The notes: generated from the sequence alone by a model not told the origin. Positions 8,234 through 17,259 are shown, counted from the first letter of the stretch. The stretch: DNA of 32,580 nt from JAXMBN01 sp046349875 (GCA_046349875.1 JAXMBN010000053.1:1-32580); one strand, 5' to 3'. Program-made: numbers and translations.

Positions 8234-9277
8234 ATGAAACGTTTTTTCGGAGTGCTTACATCCTTGATTCTCCTAGGAATCACTTCCATCACACCGACCA
8301 AAGCTCAAGAGTCCGCTAGTCTGCCTTCGGTCACGATTCTGCCGGTCACGGCCATGCCCAATGAATTTCCCGAAGACTTTGCCAAACGAGTTGCCATGGT
8401 CATCGGAACCCTTCTCGAAAAACAAGGGCTCGAAAAGATCGAGATCGCCGACAAACCCATCGTGACAGCGAGCTCCAAAAAAATTACGGATCTTGTGACC
8501 GACTACCAAAAAGCCGTTCAATCATCCTCATTCACAACAGATCTGGCGCTCCAAGTTCAATTTGATGGAACGCCGAACACGGGGGTTCAGTCTCTGCGCT
8601 GGCTTGTGATTGATCGTACAGGCAAAGTGGTGGTCCAGAAAGAAGCCACTTCCAACGACTGGAAGAACGCAAATATTCGACCATCCGATCCCATGACCTG
8701 TTCTGCCTATGTCGCCGAACAACTTCAGAAGCATTGGAAGTTACCAGGAAAACCATCCTCCACCGATGGCAAGCTCGTCACTTTTTGGAAGCGAGACGCT
8801 GGCTTACCTGAAGCCGATGAACTGACACGCATGCAAGAGCGACGATCGCTCTATCGCAAAGAACGATCCAGCAAAACTCTGTCGATCGTCATCCCCAAGC
8901 GATCAGGTCACGATTCGGGAATCGCTTCCAAAGAGCTGGCTGCGTCGCTCGGGAAGAGCCTACGGATGGAGGTCCAAGTGATTGAAGATTCCAAACTCAT
9001 CCCGAGTCCCATGCATTCCAATGAGCAACGTGTTTTATGGGATATGGCCAAAGCTACCAAGAAATGGGTCGAGGAGACTCGTCCTCAAACGGATTATGTC
9101 CTGTGTCTGGATGCTGCCAGCATAGAATCCCATCTACATTTCATTCATCTCATCCTCTGCAACCGCCAAGGAGACTGGGTATGGGTAGATTACATGAATG
9201 ATCATCACCAAGATTTCCCCAGCAAATCGGCTCAAACGCCCGCAATCTACGATGCCATCTTCCATCGCCTCGATTAG
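8234..9277 (+). CDS. Secreted hypothetical protein
   Basis: The 347-residue product begins MKRFFGVLTSLILLGITSI, a clear signal peptide with probable cleavage after TKA (near residue 24), so it is exported. The start is supported by AAGGA at a seven-base distance. The first half has a predicted alternating alpha/beta pattern (VTILPVTAM, LALQVQFDG, LRWLVIDRTGKVVV), and the second half has similar elements (LSIVIPKRSG, YVLCLDAASI). The second half could be a repeat of the first fold, but I see no clear sequence repeat. No catalytic motif or known family is recognised. The pattern of a conserved 'tgkVVvqkea' segment after a beta strand vaguely recalls periplasmic lipoprotein folds; that is too weak for a call. 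Confidence 0.75.
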   Translation: MKRFFGVLTSLILLGITSITPTKAQESASLPSVTILPVTAMPNEFPEDFAKRVAMVIGTLLEKQGLEKIEIADKPIVTASSKKITDLVTDYQKAVQSSSFTTDLALQVQFDGTPNTGVQSLRWLVIDRTGKVVVQKEATSNDWKNANIRPSDPMTCSAYVAEQLQKHWKLPGKPSSTDGKLVTFWKRDAGLPEADELTRMQERRSLYRKERSSKTLSIVIPKRSGHDSGIASKELAASLGKSLRMEVQVIEDSKLIPSPMHSNEQRVLWDMAKATKKWVEETRPQTDYVLCLDAASIESHLHFIHLILCNRQGDWVWVDYMNDHHQDFPSKSAQTPAIYDAIFHRLD

Positions 9278-9324
9278 GTCCGATCTATCGCTGGTGGAAG
9301 ATCTTCTGCACGGACAAGCAAAAA

Positions 9325-9355
9325 CAGAGGACCAACGCACAATGTAGGTCCTCTG
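9325..9355 (-). terminator. Intrinsic terminator of the alpha/beta hydrolase gene
   Basis: CAGAGGACC at 9325-9333 and GGTCCTCTG at 9347-9355 form a perfect 9-bp stem with a 13-base loop. Read on the minus strand the stem is followed directly by five T, the classical rho-independent layout, about 65 bases after the hydrolase stop. The same stem could also slow transcription from the plus-strand gene, but there is no T-run on that side. Confidence 0.75.
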
Positions 9356-9419
9356 CCATGGGCTGCAGTCATCATGCGAATCGACTGCGCCATCGCGTAT
9401 GCTCAGAAGCGAGTCGCAA

Positions 9420-10439
9420 TCATTGCTTAGTGTGCGATTTGATCCATTCAATGCCAATTGGGATGCCCTGTTCAATCATTGAATCGTAGTGATCTCCTGT
9501 CGGTACTTCGCGAATCTCAATCGGCTTTCCTTTCTTCTTCAGCCGCTTCACAAAGCTACGGCTATCCTCGATGGGAACATTCCCATCATCCTCGGCATGA
9601 AAGATCAAAGTTGGACACTCTAGTCGATCCTCATGCGTACGAGGTGAACTTCGGACAAGAAAATCAGCAACACCTGGCTTGGCACTTTCCAGCACTCGCA
9701 CAAGTGGCCCTGGAAAGCGAGCCTTAAGATCCAGGCAAGGAGCATAAGCAACACAGCCGGCAACGCGAGGCTCATGCTCGGCGAACAATACCGCCAAGGT
9801 GCCAGCAGAACTGTGCCCCGCAACAAAGATAGTCCGCGGATCGACGCGTGGATGGGTCAACGCAAATTCCATTGCATTCCTCGCATTCACCAGACCAGCC
9901 GAGGCTTCTTGAAACTCAGTAAAGGCAGAACCGACGAGCCCATTATCATCAAAGGATGGATCTTCATCCAACATCTCGTCACTTCCTCCATCCAATGAAT
10001 AGGCAATGACGACCCAACCTGCTTGCACATAGGGAAGATGTTCGTCTTGATCTCCTTCAGCAAGGCTCTTCCCTTCCAGCAGCGTGCTCCCGGCAGGCGC
10101 GATCAGAACGCATGGCCTCTTCTCCGATCCTTCTGGCTCATAGACCCAAAGCTTACTCTCCCCACCTACACTTTTCGCAGTACCATTGGGCTTGGCGACG
10201 AATTCAGTTGCGGACATGGGAGGCGAAAGGGCCGCTTCCAATGCCCGAACTTTCTCAAATGAAACCGATGGCTGCGATACCATCGAAAATGGCTCTTTGG
10301 CCTCGGGCGAGGTGGATGGAAAGCTAAAAAACCACATCACTCCGCCACAGCAGACTAATAGCAACAGGGCCAAAATTCCGCCTAAGACTCCAAGGACGAT
10401 CCAAAGGGTACGAGCTCGACGCAATTTCGGACGCATCAT
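9420..10439 (-). CDS. Membrane-anchored alpha/beta hydrolase (dienelactone hydrolase/prolyl-oligopeptidase type)
   Basis: I start at the ATG at 10439, preceded by AAAGGA four bases away, giving 339 residues; a second ATG follows directly. A basic start (MMRPKLRRAR) leads into one hydrophobic helix (TLWIVLGVLGGILALLLLVCC), so the catalytic domain is probably anchored and faces the periplasm. The nucleophile motif GHSSAG holds Ser210. The acid is probably one of the Asp in HAEDDGNVP, and the base is His317 in GDHYDSM, giving a complete triad in the family's usual order. The substrate is not visible from sequence; carboxylesterase or peptidase activity on sugars or peptides is possible. The gene is alone on its strand, with the terminator at 9325-9355 behind it. 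Confidence 0.88.
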   Translation of the reverse strand: MMRPKLRRARTLWIVLGVLGGILALLLLVCCGGVMWFFSFPSTSPEAKEPFSMVSQPSVSFEKVRALEAALSPPMSATEFVAKPNGTAKSVGGESKLWVYEPEGSEKRPCVLIAPAGSTLLEGKSLAEGDQDEHLPYVQAGWVVIAYSLDGGSDEMLDEDPSFDDNGLVGSAFTEFQEASAGLVNARNAMEFALTHPRVDPRTIFVAGHSSAGTLAVLFAEHEPRVAGCVAYAPCLDLKARFPGPLVRVLESAKPGVADFLVRSSPRTHEDRLECPTLIFHAEDDGNVPIEDSRSFVKRLKKKGKPIEIREVPTGDHYDSMIEQGIPIGIEWIKSHTKQ

Positions 10440-10929
10440 GTTTCCTTTCAAGACTTCAAAAATGATCCACCAATGTAGCAAATACACGATGCTAACGCGC
10501 TCTACCAGGAAAACATCCTTTCACAATTTCGCCCCATATCGGACCTCATACGAGCCCCTGTCAACTTCAAGCATCGAGTTGGCCAAGTTTCACGGACGAG
10601 CTCTATGGTAACTCGCGGCTTACACAGATATCTCGATCTTGAATCGCTGACAATCGATTGCCAACGTCGGCAATCCAAATCAATTCGACTTTGCGTGTTA
10701 CCAATCGAAGATGCAAAAGCGAACAAAGGAAGCATGCAGGGATGCTTCATCGGCGCATTCAAGAAGGTCGTATCGCGCTCAGCCATCTCACGATCGGTGC
10801 CAGTAACCCGCTTGCAGACTGCGCGATGCCAACATCATCGCATCGATAACATTGGTCGATGATCGACCAACGCATTCTTCTCTTGCAGCTTTGAGTTGAT
10901 CGATTGGAAATCAATCACAAAATAGGGCG
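10440..10929. other. Divergent intergenic region, no gene seen
   Basis: About 490 bases separate the hydrolase gene (minus) from the two-PAS kinase gene (plus). Short reading frames here have no convincing start, signal or conserved pattern. The region contains the inverted repeat at 10852-10870 and a weaker one, GAAGCAT/ATGCTTC, at 10729-10748 with a 6-base loop. Confidence 0.5.
10852..10870. promoter_or_regulatory. Inverted repeat upstream of the two-PAS hybrid kinase
   Basis: TTGGTCGA and TCGACCAA are perfect 8-bp arms around TGA, 60 bases before the kinase start. It may be an operator for a dimeric regulator. Arms of this length with a short spacer are expected about once by chance in a window of this size, so only the location supports it. 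Confidence 0.3.
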
Positions 10930-13056
10930 ATGTCAAAAACAGAATCTCATTTTCAACATCAAAAAACTATTTTTCGCACTAGCAACTTCGTTCGACTCAA
11001 CTCATACACAAGGAATTCGCAGTGGTCCATGTCTCTTGCAACGAGCAACGTCTCCATGTCTCCAGAGGAACATGCCAGCTCCTTTCAGTACGAGCAGTTT
11101 AGGCTCCTCGTTGATTCCGTCGTCGACTACGCGATCTTTCTCTTAGACCCGCGTGGAATGATCACCTCGTGGAACCACGGTGCTCAACGACTTAAAGGTT
11201 ATTCCAAAGACGAAATTCTTGGAGAACATTTTCGACTGTTCTATTCCGAGCAAGATCGCAATTCCAACGTACCCGAGAAAGCACTGGAAGAAGCTCGTTT
11301 ACTGGGTCGGTTAGAAGTTGAAGGATATCGCTATCGAAAAGATGGCACGCGCTTTTGGGCAAGCGTCATCATCACTGCCATTTACAACGATTCCAAACAT
11401 CTTCAAGGGTTTGTAAAGATCACTCGAGATCTTACCGAACGCAAAGCCATTGAAGACAGTCTCCGACAAAGCCGAGACTTATTGGAAACGCATGTCGAGC
11501 AACGGACTCGCGAACTTTCGATTGCAAACGAACGATTGCGAGCTAGCGAGTCCCGATGCCGAACTCTTATCGACGCCCTTTCGGTCGTCTTTTGGACATG
11601 GAACGATAAACTCCTCACACTGGACTCCACCCCTCCATGGCATGAGTACGTCGGGCTTGATGAAAGGCGATGTCAACAATGGGGTTGGCTTCACGCCATC
11701 CACACCGACGATTTTCGGCGAGTCCAACAAGAGTTGCCAATCTTGCTTCAGGGCAAACAACCCTTCTCGATCGAATTTAGAGTGTGGGATCGCGATCATC
11801 AAATGAAGACCCTTGCAATGAAGGGAGTCCCCATCCAGGACGCGTCGGGGAATTCTTTGGAGTGGACGGGTGTTTGCATGGACCTCACCACGCAAAGAAA
11901 TCTCGAAGAGCAAGTTCGCCAATCGCAAAAACTCGACGCCATTGGACGCTTGGCCGGTGGCATCGCTCACGACTTCAATAATCTATTGACTGTCATTTCT
12001 GGCTATTCGGATTTGCTCCACAACGATTGGAACGGTTCGGATAGTCCCCACTTCAGATACATTACTTCGATACGAGACGCTGCAGGAAGAGCAGCGAGGC
12101 TCACCAAACAACTTCTGGAATTCAGCCGCCAATCTCTCCCCAATTTTCAAGTGCTCGACTTGAATGCGCAGATCGCTCAGTCGGAAGAAATCCTTCGAAG
12201 ACTGGCGGGGGAAGATGTCGACTTCAGCACGATACTACGCTCGGATATTGGCTCTGTACGCATCGATCCCGATCAACTCAACCAAATCCTGCTGAACCTC
12301 GTAGTCAATGCGCGCGATGCGATGCCTCGCGGAGGCAAGCTTACCATCGAGACCGATACCATCCATCTCGATCAAGACTATATCAACACACATCTCTCCA
12401 TTCGCGCTGGAAACTACGTGTTGCTCGCAATCAGCGATAATGGAACCGGTATGTCAAGCGATGTGCGATCGCGAGTCTTTGAACCATTCTTTACTACCAA
12501 ACCTAAAGGTAAGGGAACGGGATTGGGATTGGCCGTGGTTCATGGGATCGTTCAACAATCGCAAGGTCAGATCGCAGCCTATTCGGAACCAGGAATCGGT
12601 ACAACAATCAAAATCTATCTCCCGTCACTGTCGACAGAAAATCATCGTAGCACTCGCGAATCGCTAACGTCCTCCGAAGATGTGTCGGGAACCGAGAGAA
12701 TCCTGCTCGTCGAAGACGAATTAGGGGTTCGCGAATTCACGGCTCTTTCGCTAACGAGTTTTGGGTATCAGGTATGGCAGGCAGCCAATGGTGCGGCAGC
12801 CCTACATCTGTTGAGATCTCTTCCGCAAAAGATGGATTTGATCATCTCCGATGTGGTGATGCCTGAACTCAATGGACGCGAATTAGCGGATCAACTCCGT
12901 ACGATTCAACCCGAGATTCCAGTCCTATTCTTGAGCGGGTATACCGATGACACGATCGTCAGGCACGGCATACTAGAAGCAGAAGTGAACTTCCTTCAAA
13001 AGCCTTTTACGGCTTATCAACTGGCGAGAAAAGTCCGCTCCATTCTCAACCATTGA
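10930..13056 (+). CDS. PAS-PAS hybrid sensor histidine kinase with C-terminal receiver
   Basis: This soluble 708-residue kinase has no membrane helix. The order is: PAS at about 54-172 (IFLLDPRGMITSWNHGAQRLKGY), a coiled coil at about 173-210, PAS at about 211-325, HisKA with phospho-acceptor His347 in GGIAHDFNN, and the ATPase domain. The ATPase has its N box NLVVNARDAMPRGG near 455, G1 box DNGTGM near 503 and GKGTGLGLAVVHG. A receiver domain at about 590-705 has Asp641 in ISDVVMPELNG and Lys in LQKPF. It probably autophosphorylates in response to a cytoplasmic ligand or redox signal, then passes phosphate to its own receiver and an unknown partner. The start is uncertain: 10930 has AGGG only two bases before it, and ATGs at 11029 and 11056 also precede the first PAS. 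No response regulator gene is adjacent. Confidence 0.93.
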   Translation: MSKTESHFQHQKTIFRTSNFVRLNSYTRNSQWSMSLATSNVSMSPEEHASSFQYEQFRLLVDSVVDYAIFLLDPRGMITSWNHGAQRLKGYSKDEILGEHFRLFYSEQDRNSNVPEKALEEARLLGRLEVEGYRYRKDGTRFWASVIITAIYNDSKHLQGFVKITRDLTERKAIEDSLRQSRDLLETHVEQRTRELSIANERLRASESRCRTLIDALSVVFWTWNDKLLTLDSTPPWHEYVGLDERRCQQWGWLHAIHTDDFRRVQQELPILLQGKQPFSIEFRVWDRDHQMKTLAMKGVPIQDASGNSLEWTGVCMDLTTQRNLEEQVRQSQKLDAIGRLAGGIAHDFNNLLTVISGYSDLLHNDWNGSDSPHFRYITSIRDAAGRAARLTKQLLEFSRQSLPNFQVLDLNAQIAQSEEILRRLAGEDVDFSTILRSDIGSVRIDPDQLNQILLNLVVNARDAMPRGGKLTIETDTIHLDQDYINTHLSIRAGNYVLLAISDNGTGMSSDVRSRVFEPFFTTKPKGKGTGLGLAVVHGIVQQSQGQIAAYSEPGIGTTIKIYLPSLSTENHRSTRESLTSSEDVSGTERILLVEDELGVREFTALSLTSFGYQVWQAANGAAALHLLRSLPQKMDLIISDVVMPELNGRELADQLRTIQPEIPVLFLSGYTDDTIVRHGILEAEVNFLQKPFTAYQLARKVRSILNH

Positions 13057-13215
13057 AAAAACGTTGACAGTTCGACATCGTCCTGCATCCATCGCACCAA
13101 TTGCGATATATTGTGGCATTCTCCTGGCCACGCCTCTTTGCTTCAAACATAGCAAGATTCGTTGCCCTTCGAAGTTGCAATCGATGGATTGTCGTCTGAC
13201 CAATGGGATCCTCTC

Positions 13216-14271
13216 ATGAAACACCTGCATGCATTCAACCTATCGTTACTATTTGCTCTAACTTCGGCCACCCTGTTGCAAACGGTAACGGCTGCACCGA
13301 TTCAAGATGCATCCGCATCCATTCCCGCCACCGGTAACCATGTCGTCGGGCCAGACTATACATTGGCAGAGGAACTCAAGGATCATGGCAATCCGAAAGG
13401 AAAGCGATTTGAGTTTTCCATGCCGCTCGCCGAAAGCAAGATCTTTCCAGGAACCGACACAACGCTCGATCCGAAGAAAGAGGTCCGCAAGACTCGAAAG
13501 ATCTTCGTCTACGTTCCCGCTGCATACAAAGATGGAACCAAGGCGCCTCTTCTGATCATTCATGATGGTCCCGGTCAACTCAATCTTGTGGCCAATGCGT
13601 TGGACAATATGACCATCGCCAAAAATCCAGCTCGGAAACTTCCTGCCTTTATCGTGATCGCCGTCGAGAACGGAGGGAACGATGGGAAAGGTAGTCAGCG
13701 GGGCCTCGAATATGACACCATGTCCGATCGCTTGGCTCGTTTCATCAGTGAGGAAGTGATGCCCGCTGTGCTCAAACATGAAGAACTCCGCGCAGCCTAC
13801 CCCAATCTTGCCTTCACCGACGATCCATGGGGCCGAGCGGTGATGGGATGCAGTTCAGGTGGTGCTGCGGCGCTATCGATGGGCTGGTTCCGTCCCGATC
13901 TCTTCCGCCGACTGATTACTTACTCTGGGACCTTTGTCGATCAACAAGACGATGATGCTCCCGAAGAAGCAAAATACCCGCTAGGTGCTTGGGAGTACCA
14001 TTCGAGCATGAAGCTGATTCAAAACACGGACAAGAAACCTCTTCGGATTTTTACGCACGTTGCTGAAAACGATCTACGCAATAAAGACCCCGAAGAAACG
14101 TATCACAATTGGGTCATGGCCAATGAACGAACCGCTGAGGCATTGAAGACGAAAGGCTACGACTATCGATACGTATTCAGCAAGAGCACCAAGCATTGCG
14201 ATCGCAAAGTGTTTGAACACACGCTTGCCGATACGTTGGTGTGGGCTTGGCAGGGCTATCAAGGCCCGTAG
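13216..14271 (+). CDS. Secreted esterase (esterase D/feruloyl-esterase-like, alpha/beta hydrolase)
   Basis: The ATG at 13216 gives 351 residues with a signal peptide (hydrophobic LSLLFALTSATLL, cleavage near TAA-PIQ). The mature protein resembles the putative-esterase family PF00756, which includes enterochelin, feruloyl and acetylxylan esterases. It has RKIFVYVPAAY near the start of the fold, LLIIHDGPG as an oxyanion-region segment, and nucleophile Ser213 in GCSSGG. An Asp is likely in the HVAENDLRNKD region, and His lies in STKHCDRKV near the C-terminus. Ester bonds on plant or algal polysaccharide side chains are plausible substrates, given the GH62 and GH32 enzymes elsewhere in the window, but this is inference. 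A TTGACA at 13064 could be part of its promoter; I find no good -10 partner. Confidence 0.85.
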   Translation: MKHLHAFNLSLLFALTSATLLQTVTAAPIQDASASIPATGNHVVGPDYTLAEELKDHGNPKGKRFEFSMPLAESKIFPGTDTTLDPKKEVRKTRKIFVYVPAAYKDGTKAPLLIIHDGPGQLNLVANALDNMTIAKNPARKLPAFIVIAVENGGNDGKGSQRGLEYDTMSDRLARFISEEVMPAVLKHEELRAAYPNLAFTDDPWGRAVMGCSSGGAAALSMGWFRPDLFRRLITYSGTFVDQQDDDAPEEAKYPLGAWEYHSSMKLIQNTDKKPLRIFTHVAENDLRNKDPEETYHNWVMANERTAEALKTKGYDYRYVFSKSTKHCDRKVFEHTLADTLVWAWQGYQGP

Positions 14272-14274
14272 TCA

Positions 14275-14588
14275 GTCGTACGATCGTCCCGATCGTGAGT
14301 GGATAGTTCCGCGTCGTACGATCGTCCCGATCGTGATTGGATGGCTCTATGTCGTACGATCGTCCCGATCGTTTTTATTCACCGAACACAGTTCTGCTCG
14401 ATGAATGAAGCGTGATTCATTACGAGTGGGACACTCGCACTACGACTTACACTAATGTCGTACGATCGTCCCGATCGTGATTGCATAGTTCAGCGTCGTA
14501 CGATCGTCCCGATCGTTTGTATTCACCAAACTCAGTTCTGCTCGATGAATGAATCGTGATTCATCACGAGTGGGACACTCGCACGACG
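14275..14588. repeat. Palindromic repeat array between convergent genes
   Basis: A 22-bp unit, GTCG then TACGATCGTCCCGATCGT, occurs five times without a mismatch, starting at 14275, 14313, 14351, 14457 and 14495. Its core ACGATCG-TCC-CGATCGT is a perfect hairpin. Copies 1-2-3 and 4-5 start exactly 38 bases apart. Copies 3 and 5 are each followed by a shared tail holding two more inverted repeats: ATGAA(T/G)C-GT-GATTCAT (14405-14420, 14549-14564) and CGAGTG-GGA-CACTCG (14423-14437, 14567-14581). The array fills the gap between two stop codons, so it may act as a bidirectional terminator or a mobile palindromic element. Confidence 0.92.
14313..14588. repeat. 144-bp tandem duplication within the palindromic array
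   Basis: The segment starting at 14313 repeats at 14457, exactly 144 bases on. Each unit holds two copies of the 22-bp palindrome and one tail. The second unit is truncated by about 12 bases at the right end (near 14588). The tails differ by only a few substitutions and no indel, while the 16-base spacers after the first palindrome differ more. The 22-bp palindromes themselves are identical. Confidence 0.85.
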
Positions 14589-14601
14589 GTAAATCACAAA
14601 T

Positions 14602-15381
14602 CTACTTCTTGGACTTGAAGTTAAAACTACGCTTGAGCGATTCGGACGTTCGCTTAAGAAAGTTCTTATTCTCCGCAGGTGCGTTTACACTCGACGCACT
14701 TGCACTCTCGGTAGTCGAAGCACTGGAGGACGCGGCCGCAGCAGGCAGCGAGGGCGATAGGTTCGCATCACCAGGAACCACCGTTGTGCCGATAGGCGGA
14801 AGCGTTCCGTTTGCAGGCAAGGTGGTCATGGATCCATTGGGAAGCCCTGCCTGAGTCATCGCACCCAACGAATCATTCGCATGCTGCATCTGCCGCTGGA
14901 AATTGGCTTCGGCACTTTGTTGCATACGATCTGCCGTTGCAGCTAAATGCTCTTGCCCTTTTTGAACGTTCATCTGCCGAAGTCGTTCCGCCTGTTCAAG
15001 CCTCTTTTGCTCGATGCGATCAAAGTTCTGTTGAACACGCGCGGCAGCAGGGATTTCCGTCGACGACAACTTGGCCTTATCGCCTTCAACTTCTTTTTTG
15101 CCACCTCGCAGCCACGATGGAAGGCCGAATTTCTTTGGCGATGATGATGAGCTTCCTTCGGATGCCGACTTACCGAATCCCAAACCGCGACTTTCGCGAG
15201 CTGAATCCGACAAGCCTGCACGAACGCCGTGCTCGGGGTTCACGCCTGCCTTGCTTTCGCCGGCTGGAGCAGCATCGAGATGTCCAGGGCCCCTGCCCTG
15301 CCCTCGCCCTTGAGCCATCACTGGGGCTGAGCAACATGCCAAGAAGCCCAATCCAATTGCGCAACCCCACTTTGCCATCAT
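14602..15381 (-). CDS. Secreted hypothetical protein with Gln/Arg coiled coil
   Basis: I start at the ATG at 15381, preceded by AAAGGA, giving 259 residues; the frame is open further upstream but without a signal. The signal peptide (MMAKWGCAIGLGFLACCSAPVMAQ) ends in a typical AQ cleavage site. A Gly/Arg/Gln-rich stretch follows (QGRGQGRGPGH), then a Ser/Pro/Lys-rich linker, and a strongly helical Gln/Arg/Glu segment at about 110-170 that should form a coiled coil. A Ser/Ala-rich low-complexity part follows, and the protein ends in a basic tail (SLKRSFNFKSKK). No family is recognised. Composition suggests a non-enzymatic envelope protein. It lies downstream of the GH15-like gene on the same strand, 176 bases apart. 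Confidence 0.72.
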   Translation of the reverse strand: MMAKWGCAIGLGFLACCSAPVMAQGRGQGRGPGHLDAAPAGESKAGVNPEHGVRAGLSDSARESRGLGFGKSASEGSSSSSPKKFGLPSWLRGGKKEVEGDKAKLSSTEIPAAARVQQNFDRIEQKRLEQAERLRQMNVQKGQEHLAATADRMQQSAEANFQRQMQHANDSLGAMTQAGLPNGSMTTLPANGTLPPIGTTVVPGDANLSPSLPAAAASSSASTTESASASSVNAPAENKNFLKRTSESLKRSFNFKSKK

Positions 15382-15497
15382 AGATTCCTTTCGATGGAGC
15401 AATTCGAATGCAATGTTCTCAAGTATCGGGACAACCGAATGGCTGGCTTGAAGCACATCCAGCCTAATTTGATATCTCTTGAAGACATTGCTCCATT

Positions 15498-15519
15498 GCC
15501 CCCTCGATCTCGAGGTGGC
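15498..15519 (-). terminator. Stem-loop after the GH15-like gene, without a T-run
   Basis: GCC-C-CCTCGA, TC, TCGAGG-T-GGC forms a 10-bp stem with one mismatch and a 2-base loop, about 40 bases past the stop of the GH15-like gene on the minus strand. No T-run follows, so termination would have to be factor-dependent, or the stem protects the 3' end. Confidence 0.35.
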
Positions 15520-15557
15520 ATAAACCCACAAAGAGATAGCATTGCCTGCAAGGCGAT

Positions 15558-16946
15558 CTACGAATTCGTCATTGAGACTGGTTCGCGGCCCAATCCCGCA
15601 AAGAGCTTCGCATTGTTTTCAGCCCACCATAACGCCTGCATGAGATTCGCTTGAGTCCAAAGGAGAGGCGTAATATCGTTGGGAGTCCACTCGCCCTTAT
15701 GAAGATACCTCGACTCCGGGCAACGATAGGGACCTTTCGAATGGTCGCGGTGCGTCAGCTGGCTCAGCGATCGCTTGAGGTGTTTCAATTGCTTGCCCCA
15801 CGCTCGTTCATTCCATCCTTGCCCGCGGCGGAGATCGGAAGCGACATGAACTCCATAAGCGCAAGACATGGCTGGGTCGAAAATGCACCACTGAGCCTCT
15901 GTTCCAGGCTTCAAGAGGCGATCACGGGACTCCAAATTGTCGCTGAAGTCGACCGAACGCTGGTCCGGCGAAAAGAGATCTTTATAGTCCGCGCACCAGT
16001 AGGAATCGCCACGATATCGCCTGACCCCATGATCACCCATCAGATGCTCCGCTACTTCATCCAAGATGCATTCGCTAAGATCCCGCGAAACACCATTGAT
16101 GGGATAGCAGAGAAAGACCAACGCGGCATCGTGCCGGCGATACTTGGTGGCATCTTCCTGAATACACTCGGCAGGCAAGATCCGCGCAAGTTCATCATTA
16201 CCTTTTCGATACAGACTTCGCACCTCTTCGATCGAAATCGCATATTGCGCCTGATTGAGGCGCATGATTCCCTCCGGTATGGTTCGGTCGATGAGATCGA
16301 TCCACTTGCGTATCGCTTCACATACGATGCCCATGCTGGAAGCGGATACTTTTCGTGATTCCTCCCAGTGACCGCTATCTTCATCTTCCCAATAGCGGAT
16401 AACCTCAAAATACCGCATCATCAAGGCGAGCAATTCCCAATCGATTGCCCACACTGGCATCGCTCCCGCATCCACCAAAACGGCATAGAACCACAAAAAG
16501 TATCCCAAGGCATCATTCTGAGCGTGAGCCCATTTTTCTGGCAAATCCTCAAGCGATTCACCGTTGAAACGAATGTGAGGCCTCTTCATGGGATCCTGCC
16601 ATTCACTCACCCCATCCACGACCTGCTCAAAACGATGCCGGTGCTTTTGGAAGAACCCGAGCAGCGCCTTCATACACTTAACGGCAGGGTCGATTTTCCC
16701 CAACTGAAAATGCGCAAACGCTACCTGAACGTTGTCCCGCACCCATATATTTCGATAGCCCGTGACCTCGAACTCTTCACCCATTCCGCTTGCAGCTGGA
16801 AAAAGACCATTCGGCAAGGAAGGAAACTCGAAGGTTCCTTGTTCGTGTAAAAAACGGGAGATACCAGCAAAAACCTCATGCGACGCCCCTGCATCTAGCC
16901 ACTGTCCGGCAGGGATTGCATGCCAATCCATCTTTTCTACAACCAT
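15558..16946 (-). CDS. GH15/phosphorylase-kinase-alpha-like protein
   Basis: This 462-residue protein starts at an ATG with GGAA five bases upstream. There is no signal peptide, so it is cytoplasmic. It has the hallmarks of the (alpha/alpha)6-barrel superfamily shared by glucoamylase GH15 and phosphorylase kinase alpha/beta: YRNIWVRDNVQVAFA, KWAHAQNDALGYFLWFYA, and RYWEDEDSGHWEESRKVSASSMG, where an acid pair would sit. Trp-rich aromatic positions along the barrel support sugar binding. Whether it is an active glucosidase or a binding protein is not clear; the Glu in GHWEE is a plausible catalytic acid, but I could not identify the second Glu with confidence. Its promoter region is shared with the divergent nine-PAS kinase gene, and glycogen or oligosaccharide turnover is a reasonable guess. 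Confidence 0.75.
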   Translation of the reverse strand: MVVEKMDWHAIPAGQWLDAGASHEVFAGISRFLHEQGTFEFPSLPNGLFPAASGMGEEFEVTGYRNIWVRDNVQVAFAHFQLGKIDPAVKCMKALLGFFQKHRHRFEQVVDGVSEWQDPMKRPHIRFNGESLEDLPEKWAHAQNDALGYFLWFYAVLVDAGAMPVWAIDWELLALMMRYFEVIRYWEDEDSGHWEESRKVSASSMGIVCEAIRKWIDLIDRTIPEGIMRLNQAQYAISIEEVRSLYRKGNDELARILPAECIQEDATKYRRHDAALVFLCYPINGVSRDLSECILDEVAEHLMGDHGVRRYRGDSYWCADYKDLFSPDQRSVDFSDNLESRDRLLKPGTEAQWCIFDPAMSCAYGVHVASDLRRGQGWNERAWGKQLKHLKRSLSQLTHRDHSKGPYRCPESRYLHKGEWTPNDITPLLWTQANLMQALWWAENNAKLFAGLGREPVSMTNS

Positions 16947-16968
16947 TCGGTTCCATTTCTTTCTCTAT

Positions 16969-17011
16969 GAAAAACTCCCACCAGAATCTTAAAAACCTAT
17001 CGGAGTTTTTC
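16969..17011. promoter_or_regulatory. Widely spaced 10-bp inverted repeat between divergent genes
   Basis: GAAAAACTCC at 16969-16978 and GGAGTTTTTC at 17002-17011 are perfect inverted arms with a 23-base spacer. Arm centres are 33 bases apart, about three helical turns, so both would face the same side of the DNA. The left arm is 23 bases upstream of the GH15-like ATG at 16946. A match of this length and spacing is expected about once by chance in the window, and the A/T runs raise that. Confidence 0.3.
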
Positions 17012-17259
17012 GCCATCTCTTGCTGTCAATAATCTCTGCTAGGATCCGCCAGAGGCCATCATCATACCCAATTGCGGATTCACCATGTTTTTATTCAAAG
17101 AGCCGAATGCCATGAACCCGATGCATGACAATCATAGTATGTTGACCCAAATGCTTTGCCCCATCCTCCAACGCACGAACCATTCTTTAGTTGGGTGATG
17201 GAACCACAATCAGGCATTTGCTATCGTCATGCATCCCACCCCTGCCGAAATGATTTCGT

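Noticed and set aside
10502..10786. Minus-strand 94-codon frame upstream of the alpha/beta hydrolase
   Set aside because: No ribosome binding site, no signal or domain, and irregular composition; I treat the stretch as intergenic.
14275..14588. CRISPR array reading of the palindromic repeats
   Set aside because: The spacers are 16 bases or about 84 bases, two of them related to each other, the copy number is five, and no cas gene is nearby.
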